Shown in pieces: positions 55,634 to 64,000 of a stretch of 64,000 bases of DNA. The stretch's first letter is position 1; each line of letters begins with the position of its first letter. The DNA comes from Oscheius tipulae (lineage: Eukaryota > Nematoda > Chromadorea > Rhabditida > Rhabditidae). The position numbers were made by a program, and so were the translations under genes. The notes under the pieces were generated by a model. That model was not told the DNA's origin and searched no databases. It saw nothing but the letters and a program-made list of their open reading frames with translations. The stretch spans positions 10,354,001-10,418,000 of the forward strand of contig JASJZH010000006.1 in the NCBI GenBank assembly GCA_037178975.1, given 5' to 3'.

Positions 55634-57030
55634 TCACTTCTGGAGAGAGGTGGCAAAGCCGATTCTGTGGTTTCCTACATCGTAGATCTGAAATTTTAGT
55701 CATTTTCAGTACAGCAAGTTTCGCTTACGTTACAGAACTGTCTGATGAAGGGATCACCCAAGATCCATGCGGGTCCAAAACCGAAGCTATTGTAGGGGAA
55801 GATAGCCAGGATACAGGATTGGTCATCTCCGGGAACGATTGTGTTAGCGCTAGTGATCTATAACTTCCGATATTTCCCAATATTAGACCGTGTACCTTGT
55901 AGATTCTCGTCCCAATGGTGATGTCAAGAGTGGGGATGGTGGCATCGCAAGGAACACGATAGATTCCCTCGTCAGGCGACCAAGTTCCCTTCAACTGTTG
56001 AGCCAGACTGTCCACAATGGTTTTGGGTCCTCCGATGAGAGAGGTTCCAGTATCAGAAATGACCTGCCAGCCCTTGTTGGTGCTGTAGGTGCCTGCACCG
56101 ATGGCGTTCATTTTAAACTGCCAGTAGGTGGCCGAAGATAGAGGCTGGTAAGCGATCACAGGTCCACAGTTCTGGGTATCAATTCCTCCGTAGGTGTATA
56201 CTCCACCATAAACATTGTCCTTAGCTCCGACATGCTCCATCCAGACGGTGAAGAGGGGAGCTACCAGGTTCTGGTCAATGGCGTTCTGGAAAGGAGGGGT
56301 GACCTGGTCGACGGCGATCAACTGGAAGGCCAGTCCAAGGATTCCGTCAATAGGTTCGTCCGAGAAAAATTGGGCAAGAGAGGTGGCCTGTCCGAAGGTG
56401 GTCTTGGGAACAATAAGCTGATTCTCTCCAGGTCCACCAAAAGCGACAGTATCCATGCCAAGAGTACCGTCAGCTGATCCCGTACCGTATTGGATAATCC
56501 AGGGCTTGCCATTGTTATGATATGTGGAGGACTTGGTCTGGTCGAACTTGTTCTTTCCATTGCACGGGTTGGTGTGATTTCCGCCTCCACAGCATCCCTG
56601 ATCGGGACATTCGAGGGCGCAAACTCCTGAAAAATGGGTTATCAATGTTGTGAAAGTTCTAACCTGGCTGGCAAGCCTTGATGGAGCAATTCTTAGGAGG
56701 GCCCTGGCAGCTGGCATCAGGAATCCAGAGGTTGGCCGAGCCGGTATCCAAGATGACTTGGAAAACCTGCTGCGGGGTTCCGATGGTAATGTTTCCGACG
56801 TAGGCCTCGTCCTCATAATCATTGACATTTTGAGGGAATGACGCAAAGACTCCAGCCTCGACCTGTTTTCTCTCAAGAGTGGCTCGACGGAGATTCTTGA
56901 GAGCCAGGTAAGATTTCCAAGTTCCATCCTTCATCATCTTCTCTCTCTTTGACGGATGACGGGTCAGTCCCATTTGGAAGACCTCACAGGCTGCAAGCCC
57001 GAAAAGGGCTAACAGTACGAGGGTTCTCAT
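55634..57030 (-). CDS. pepsin/cathepsin D-like aspartic protease (A1), secreted
   Basis: Four exons on the minus strand encode about 425 residues. The signal peptide [17 protein letters not shown] starts at 57030 after TTTTTCAG plus one base. A propeptide with [12 protein letters not shown] follows. The mature enzyme opens with [15 protein letters not shown], the first active-site motif [13 protein letters not shown], then a Cys-rich insert ([16 protein letters not shown]), the flap [14 protein letters not shown], the second motif [13 protein letters not shown], and the C-terminal [13 protein letters not shown] and [12 protein letters not shown]. Both catalytic Asp are present. It digests proteins in acidic compartments, in nematodes typically gut lumen or lysosomes. 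The extra Cys-rich insert after the first Asp motif, 30 residues or so, is longer than in vertebrate pepsins and recalls nematode gut aspartic proteases. Location is inferred. Confidence 0.93.
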
Positions 57031-58893
57031 ACTGAAAAATGAAAGTTACTGAGCAGAAAAGCAGAGTTTTTAAGTGAGAGTTTTGACGGAATCTGGTAGT
57101 TGCGACGGACATCAAAATGATTAGATAACAGCAGGACTCCCTCTTTCGAAAGCGTACTTTAAGAAGCCACGTGTAAACCCTGACGTAGGTCAAGTAGCGT
57201 TGAAAATAAGAGGTACTTCACCGGTTTTGATGACTTGATTGCGCTAAACTATAACTATACAAGGTCTTATCCTGAATAGGTAAAATTCAGACTTGAAGCA
57301 CTTCGATACAACTGGACTTCTGAAAAGAACTGTAGACCGGTATATTAGGACACAAAATGGTCTGTCCACCAGCTACTTCACCTGGATACTCTTTTTCTGT
57401 TTGACGAAGACTCGCCAAGGTAACTTGCAAGTATATAGGCTGAGAGAACTAGCCAAGGCAAAACCAGGAAACTATCTACTTTGAAGTTATTTTCTGATCA
57501 TCACCAACAGTTCCGTTGTAAACTCAGGAAAACTGTCTTTGTGTTTAAGAAAACTGAAGATTAAGTTTGCATGAAGATGTTGATCTTTTTTTTCGAACAG
57601 TAGCATATTCGCTTTGAAGTTTTTCGGATCTCCATTAACAGTTCCATATAAAACTCAAGAAGGTTTCTCAAGACGCAATCAGTTTGTAACTTTCGAAACT
57701 CCTAAGTTTGAACTACAAGTTTCACCTTTATTTGATGGATAGTAGCTTTGGTTATTGTCAGTCGATTCCATAAGATGACAACCCTAGCTCGATAACCGTA
57801 CTTTAGTTTAAGACTGTTCCTTGAGCACAAGAACACCCAGACGGACTTTGCCATGTTGTCTGCGCTGATAGGCCCGCAAGAGTCTGCTGGATAGAACTTT
57901 TCGAAATAACGTGAACTGTACTTGTTGAAACAAGCAAAATATTCCGGAAAAAAGCATGCGATCATTTCGTTGTTTATCGTATAAGAAGATGTATAATTCT
58001 GACACAACAAATAAATAACTGCTTTCGTAAACTCGCTGAACTGTCCACACAAACACGTGCCATTTCTCCAATTCTCTCCTCACTTTCGTAAAATTATACA
58101 CGCAAACCGAGATCAGCGATGCTAATCCTTCCAGTAGGAATTTGTCTCATACTCTTTATCTTGCTCTACCCCTTATTCCGAAATCTGCTCTCATGTTTGC
58201 TACACGACAGGATATATCATGTCTGGCTCTCTCTCCCTCTTTTCACCTGTCACTTGCAGCGAAGTAGGCCCGAGCATTGCCTTTTCACCAAAAGGGGAGG
58301 ATGTCGCTCTCTGATAACAAACGCGCCAAACTTTGTGTCGCAGCTTTGTCTTGGAACTTGAATTGGAAATTTGAATAGATTTGATTTGAAAAACAGAAAA
58401 AAAACCGCCAAGTTTCACTCAGAACCCTTTTTCCTGCCGCGTTAGCGGTCATTGGGCGGGTGTGGGTGGTCACTCCGGAGTGCAGTGAGGCGCCTCTTTG
58501 TTCCAGCTCGGGCATAGGGGGCATTGTGAAAAAAGGAGAGGGGAACTCTGACTGAATACTGAAGTTTGCTGCTCAAAGTTTACCACGAGCTGCCGGTCAT
58601 TGATTGCGGCACACTGCCTGGCATCCATTGATTGCAGCCAGCCGCCGACTGCCATATTGTGACGGCGGTGTCCCGGTGGTCGTCGGACGCAGGACGCCCA
58701 GCTCCATCTAATTGGCTGCACATGTGTCCGAGACCTTGAGCCGACATCTATAAGAGCTTCTTCATCATCTCCCAGTACTCCTACTTCATTATCCGCCATT
58801 TTCACTTAATTAAGAATACAGTTTTTTCTGGATCTCAGAATGAAATTGTTCCTCTCCTCACATTTTCAGGCTCATACCAAAGCTTTTCAGGCC
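57031..58893. other. gene-free stretch with a degenerate duplication
   Basis: No exon chain found. Two imperfect copies of a segment about 65 bases long, with shared TGAAGTT and AACAGTTCC followed by AAACTCA, begin near 57482 and 57614. Open frames on both strands (57702-58101, 58470-58805) lack domains. The region should contain the promoter of the aspartic protease gene and of the zinc-finger gene, which are divergent. Confidence 0.4.
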
Positions 58894-61515
58894 ATGGCCT
58901 TAAACAATGCCTCGAAAATGAAGAAGGAGATAAGCGAATATATAGTCGCCCACGTTCTTGACCACAGCGATGTGAGTTTTTTTTTTGCTTTCCCCAGATT
59001 ATGCGTCAAAAGCCTGCGATCTCTCATAATAAGCTCTATTTACCGTGGGAGGGGCTGCTTTCGTCAACTTTACTTGTCCAAGGGGAACTGTTCCACTTCC
59101 CCCTTAGTCATTAGTTCACAGGATTTTTCATGGAACCATCGGCGAACCGTCATTGTTTGCATAACCAGCGTTTAGATATTAATACGTGGCTCACAAAAAC
59201 GGCAAAACTATGACAACGAGATGCGGCAAGAACTCTGGACTAATTTGGCTAATAAGGTGAGGAGGGCAGAGACCGCTGAAAGCATGCATACTTTTACAGT
59301 TGGCTGAAGTCTTTGACACTCCCATGGAGCCGGAAAAAGTCAAGCAACATTTTCATAATCGTCGCAAGGCTGTGATGGGTCGAGTGAGGGATGACTTGAA
59401 GTAACACACCTTCCCAAAAGACAACTTAATTTTTAAGACGACACGCCATGGATGGGGCTACAGTCGATGAGAAAATGGATTGGATCAAGAGTCGACGCGT
59501 CGTGGTCAATGAGAACGATCTGCAGATCATCGAGTACTTTTTCAACAAAGAACAGGACCGCGATACGACTCCTGCCCCAACTGGCGTGCCCATGAATGTG
59601 CCAGTCGTCACAACAACGGAATTCGACACCTCCGCAATGAATTTCTTGAATGGACTGTGAGGCAGCGGGTCCAGAATGTGGGACAGGTGCATTTTTCAGG
59701 GTAAAGACTGATGGGAGCAAGTGCGAGGGAGAGGTGACAACACACGAGGAAGCCTTTGAAAAAGACAACACATCCAGTGAACTCATAGAGCAGGCTGAAA
59801 CCTTGAATCTCGGCATGTTCAACAATTCGCATGTAAGAAACCCTCATAGGGTGCACAAAAGTTTTGTAGCTTCTCCTTCCCACTCCCAAACCTGTGCCTG
59901 AAGAGCCGACGCAGTTGATTGTTGAAGTTCAGAACAAACCCGAGCTCAAGCGGCTTCTTACACTTTTAGTAAGTTGAACCGTGAAGGCACTCCTATTGTC
60001 AAAGATTTCCAACAGGGCGCGTTTTTTATTTTCACCTTCCTGTCACGAGCTATTTCTGAGTATTTTTCAGGATTTTACACGCTTTTTCTTAGCAAGTATG
60101 TTTTTTCGACTCAACATATGAAATTCTCTTTCGCTCAATTCCTGCTCCAAGGCTTCAAACGTTGAAAAATAAAAAAGTTCGTGGCAAACCGAAATCTCAA
60201 AAAAGAACGCGCTGTTGCCAAACGTAATATGAGAAAATTTTATCATCCTTTCTCAGATAGACAATGGATTCACCCGCTTCGCTCACATCGATGAACCACC
60301 TCCGAAGAACTTCGGTATCAAGAGCTTTGGCACCTTGAAAAAAGCTTGGTAAGCATTGATTCCATTAGGCTTATGGAAAACTTCAGTTCAAAACGCAAAG
60401 CTAATGGAGAACATGTAGCAACGAAACGGGCTCAAAATGGATTGGGAGATATTCAAGACAAGTAAGTGTGATCTCTCTTTCTGACTTCAAGCTTTTGATA
60501 ATCTTTAATGGAACTTAATTGAAAACGAGCCGCCCTAAAAACAAGAAGCGACTCAAAAAACAACGACGAGATGGAGCCCTGTTCGCTAAGATTCATAGCC
60601 TACCACGCTAACCGGCTATTGCTAACGGCGGCTGTGCCACGTAGCCGCGGTACATAATGACTGACAGAGACCGGTGCGCATCAGTACGAGAGAGATACAT
60701 CGTGTTTCCCACCAAAGTTCAGTTCAAAGATTGTATACCGTATAATGAAACTGGCATGTCTTTTTTTTCCGTCATTTGACATAGTTTTTTGTTTGCTATA
60801 CAGATCAGAATCCAAATCCGGATGTAGCTCTGGAAAACAACAGATTGTTACCACTGCTTTACAGTTTTGCTTCCCTACTAAATGGCCAAGATGGTACGGA
60901 TGTGCTTCTTCTGGGGGAGGGCGCAGATCTGAACACCACAGCCAACCTTCTTTTCGAAATGGCGAAATTTAAAACTGAAGAGGAGGAGGTGGTCGAAGAT
61001 GACGATGAGATGAATATTTCGGTAAGAGAGAAGATAATACAATTTAAAGGAAATGTTCAGAGCAGTGCCCTGGTCGATTTGGTCAAAAGTTTTGGTGTTC
61101 CTGAGACAAAGAAGAAGGTCTCAAATGATGGGATTAGTCTTAAGTGCGAGGTACGATTAGTATTTTGAAAATATACACCCTCTTTTCAGCTATGTCGCAA
61201 CGTGGTCCGATTGAATCAGAGCGGTTCAAAATGGAATCTATACGAGCATGTGGTCCTGAATCATTCTACCCATCGGCCATACAAATGTACAAAATGCAGC
61301 TATTCGGGTGTTCGAAGGGTTGGTTCAATGGAGAGCAGGAATAATTCATGTTTTAGGGAAGAGTACGCCAACATATCCTGACAGCGCACGAATCTGACGA
61401 TCAGCCGGAAAATGTTGCCACTCCGGACATCAGGGAGGTCTGGGAGAACAAGATGCTTCAGTGCTTTCCAACTCACAAACAAATCAAAGGAACTTCTCCC
61501 ACCTTGAGCTCATAA
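58894..61515 (+). CDS. C2H2 zinc-finger protein with N-terminal helical (SANT/homeodomain-like) region
   Basis: The start MALNNASKMKKEISEYIVAH lies after CATTTTCAG. Exons continue YDNEMRQELWTNLANK, LAEVFDTPMEPEKVKQHFHN plus RRKAV, an alternation of helices with W and a basic end that looks like a Myb/SANT or MADF-type fold. Next come acidic and polar exons (EEAFEKDNTSSELIEQAETL) and KNFGIKSFGTLKKAW. The C-terminal part (from 60804) is acidic (EEEEVVEDDDEMNIS), then two C2H2 fingers: LKCELCRNVVRLNQSG..H-x4-H and YKCTKCSYSGVRRG..H-x4-H, ending KGTSPTLSS at 61515. A DNA-binding regulator is likely. The exon chain between 60470 and 60804 is not resolved, so two separate genes remain possible. Confidence 0.65.
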
Positions 61516-62605
61516 TCATGATCAATCTTCTGGTTTTTTTTTCTTCTGTGATGCCTCTTGCCATTCCTGTCCTCCGGTATTTCCTTAAAGACTTTTTTTT
61601 CGGTCATTGTATCTCAGAGAGTGATAAAAATTAAAACTTTTTTTTCCGTAGAAGAAGGTCAAAGGAGACGGTGATATCTTTAAGGAACTGACTTTTTGGT
61701 ACTGTGACCTGGTAAGAAGGGAGACAAAGGTAAAATGTAAGAGGTTAAGAGTCTACAGGAAAAAAAGAAACTGGGTTAAAGGATAAGTACATGATAAACT
61801 CTCCCCCAGGCTGAACTTTTCGTAAAACTATGTTCAGCTCATCCAGACCCATTCAAATGTGTTTTTCGGTAACTGGTATACCTTATTCAACATATCTGTC
61901 ACCTTCGAGGATCCAACCTAGTTCGTGCAATTTCTTAGCATATAGTAATTCTTCGTCAAAACTTTGACCGGAAACCCCTGAATGCCAATGTTTACTCTTT
62001 ACTGACCGACAAAACAAAAAACCGTGAGAGGTATCGAACCCCAGATCCCTCGCTTCTCAACCCTTATAAGTTGTCTCGAAAATCGACCAATTGGCTTCTG
62101 ACACACAGAGACGCTCGTCAAAAACCGATGGAGCCCGAGGACCATGTCAAAAAGCATTTCCAGGATCCTTCTAACCCTCTTTGGGAACAAAACCTGTAGA
62201 CTCGAACGAGAGAACCAGTGTTTGGCTAAAGGATCACTGTCAGTGGCCCCCGCCGAGACCATGCTCAGAGGTGAAGGACGCCGAAAAGAATAATAATCTG
62301 GCCACCCTTCTACTTAAATCCCCTCACCAAATACTCGAGGAGGTGGCACCGGCAAATTTATTTTCAAACATACGCACAACACGAAGACACAACCAGTTTC
62401 AACACAATCTGGGAAATCTTTTTTTCTGAAGGTGCCGATTGTTAAATAAATATGACAACGAGCTTATATTGAACATAAGTTACGAGTTTCAAAATTTGGG
62501 GGGGGGGAAAATCATCCGAGCGGCTGAGCAAATCGTCGTGAGTAAATGATATTCGTGAAACTTTGGTTGAATTTCTCGACTAGGGACGGGCCCTGAACTC
62601 TTAGT
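61516..62605. other. intergenic, with a possible exon fragment of the zinc-finger gene
   Basis: At 62115-62160 the frame KPMEPEDHVKKHFQD resembles PMEPEKVKQHFHN encoded near 59323. No intact gene surrounds it. A tRNA-like element lies just upstream. The rest, between converging genes, shows nothing else. Confidence 0.4.
62022..62102 (-). other. tRNA-like element (degenerate)
   Basis: On the minus strand CAAC-TTATAAGG-GTTG forms an anticodon-arm-like hairpin, and TGGGGTTCGATACCTC contains a B box. No good acceptor stem. It shares GCGAGGGA before the B box with the element at 32.2 kb. Confidence 0.35.
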
Positions 62606-64000
62606 TTACAACACATTTTGAGAAACTGACTGTTTAAGTTTGTTAACAGCTGTCTGGAGATCGGCGGGGTTGGTCATCGGATGTGCAAGACGTTTCATTA
62701 GCTCGTCGCACAAAGAATCGAGGATGCCTGGGCATTGCTGAATTGAGTTCTCACATATGAAGGATGAGAATAATTTACCAATTCAGCTTGGCGAAGAATA
62801 TCTGCACGGCTCTCGAGAGGGACAGCTCCGTGACGAGTGCGTGATAGACGTTCAAAGGCTGGCAGGATTGCGTTGTTGAAGGAACCCTGGAAAACAAGAA
62901 TCATGGGACTTATTAGTGTCTTTCTATATTTCTCACTCAAGACAAAAGAGCCTGACAATCAATAAACCACAAATGGCCCATTGTAGAATATAGAATAGAA
63001 TATAGAAAGAATGATTCTCACCCGCATCGTCTCGGTTTCCGAATTTGCACTTCCCTTAAATTCCTATGTATTCGGCTTTTGTTGAAGCTTTTTTCAAATT
63101 TGGAATTTCGTTGACATTCTCATTTTTGAGGGTACACTTTTGCCCGTTTCTGATTCACTTTGCAGTTTGCAACAACGTCCTCTTTCCACTGGCATTACTC
63201 AGTAATCCACCTTTTTCCTTGGTTCAAGATGTTTTCTTTTCGTAAAATTTCTATGAAAAGTAGCTAAAAGCAGTGAGAGTTGCCAATTTGTGAAAAGCTA
63301 AAATGTGTAAATAGGACAGAGTCTCTACCGATGTTATGACCAGTTTTTGGGCATTGGGTACTAGCTTTCTGACTGTGTTCGCTCTTTCCCACCAGCATAA
63401 TTTCAATTTTTTACTTTTTTAATAAGACTATCATACCGCTTGAAAAAAAAAACTTCTAAGAACCTACAGGTGGCCTGGTGGGAATGATGCGCTGTTGTTC
63501 TTCATAGCGCTGACGGGGCGAAGCCCCTTCACGAGTCTGTCGATCTCCAGAAACACGATGCTGGATCCGGATTTGGTCGTCGTATGCCATCCCTGCGTGT
63601 GATCGCCGATTTTGTTCTTCCTGTCGCTTTCGGCGATCCTCTTCCTCTTGACGAAGACGCTGTAGTCGTCTTCTCTCTTCAGAATCGTCTTTTATCTTAT
63701 GATGTCCGTTTTCTTGTGAACGACTAGAAAAAATGGAAGATCGAGAAGAAGAAGAAAGAAAGTTTAGATACCTCGAAGATGCCGTAGTGGCCGCTCGCGT
63801 CCTATCTAACGATCTTTGGTTGCTTGAAGACGTGGTCGGCTCGTGATTCAGCGAGTTTGCTCTATTTAATGTCGTGTTCTAAGCACATCACGTCACTCTT
63901 CTCCCTATCAAAAACCCTACCGGACTACCATTCGGGCTTCCCAAGGTGATAGTAGTGGTACCGCCGACAAGGATCCCCTCGTAATTCGGCGGAAGAGGAT
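62606..64000 (-). CDS. 3' part of an unrecognised gene running off the window
   Basis: Minus-strand exons with consistent phase: the edge exon, NTTLNRANSLNHEPTTSSSN, TRAATTASSS joined to RSQENGHHKIKDDSEERR, a Arg/Glu/Gln-rich segment (LRQEEEDRRKRQEEQNRR) likely to be a long helix, RYEEQQRIIPTRPP, then a folded-looking end: GSFNNAILPAFERLSRTRHG, ADILRQAELQCPGILDSLC, DELMKRLAHPMTNPADLQTA and KLKQSVSQNVL before TAA at 62606. Between 63469 and 62890 lies a 580-base intron. The helical, polar composition and absence of a signal sequence suggest a cytoplasmic or nuclear scaffold protein. I cannot assign a family, and the N-terminal part is outside the window. The frame of the outermost exon is uncertain. 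Confidence 0.55.

Noticed and set aside
1..64000. CRISPR arrays, bacterial operons or transposase genes
   Set aside because: The window is intron-rich eukaryotic DNA; no spacer-repeat array, transposase or reverse transcriptase motif was seen.

Overview
The window is nuclear DNA from a nematode. Genes are cut into many exons by very short introns (often 30-50 bases) ending in TTTTCAG or TTTTTAG. Almost every start codon sits a few bases after such an acceptor with no coding exon upstream, as expected for spliced-leader trans-splicing. Several products are nematode-typical, above all a CPG4 (chondroitin proteoglycan 4) domain protein. The species cannot be named from the sequence. All gene models were spliced by eye from reading frame, splice signals and protein-family patterns, so exon edges away from conserved motifs may be off.

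Layout. 0.7-4.2 kb: three small + strand genes (a PMP3/UPF0057 membrane peptide, a short mucin-like secreted protein, a small type II membrane protein) and an unresolved Cys-rich stretch. 4.9-9.9 kb: an M1 aminopeptidase N. 11.1-11.6 kb: a small unknown gene. 12.9-18.9 kb: a full ABCC (MRP7/ABCC10-like) transporter. 19-22.6 kb: no gene seen. 22.6-26.6 kb: an anion-type Cys-loop ligand-gated channel. 26.7-30.8 kb, minus strand: a large secreted protein with a thyroglobulin type-1 module, WAP-like modules and about five or six TIL modules, ending in a Cu/Zn superoxide-dismutase-like domain that has lost its metal ligands. 31.4-36.4 kb, minus: RTF1 of the PAF1 complex; a complete four-helix MARVEL gene lies on the opposite strand inside one of its introns. 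37.4-40.3 kb: eIF2B delta, divergent from RTF1. 40.5-42.2 kb, minus: the CPG4 protein with a GPI-type tail.

42.6-43.2 kb holds a shortened M13 (neprilysin-like) peptidase and 43.3-43.6 kb a small Cys-rich gene on the minus strand. 45.8-47.9 kb is a serine carboxypeptidase, followed by a decayed tandem copy at 48.1-49.0 kb. 50.3-50.8 kb, minus: a secreted eight-Cys protein with a Thr tail. 50.8-55.6 kb: no gene seen. 55.6-57.0 kb, minus: a pepsin/cathepsin D-like aspartic protease. 58.9-61.5 kb: a C2H2 zinc-finger gene. 62.6 kb to the edge, minus: the 3' part of an unrecognised gene.

There is no operon logic tying these genes together. Several (aminopeptidase, M13 peptidase, carboxypeptidase, aspartic protease, TIL inhibitor-type protein) concern extracellular or gut proteolysis, while RTF1 and eIF2B delta are housekeeping. 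Introns and intergenic DNA carry degenerate tRNA-like elements and a recurring TACGGG motif, which are the main unexplained non-coding signals.
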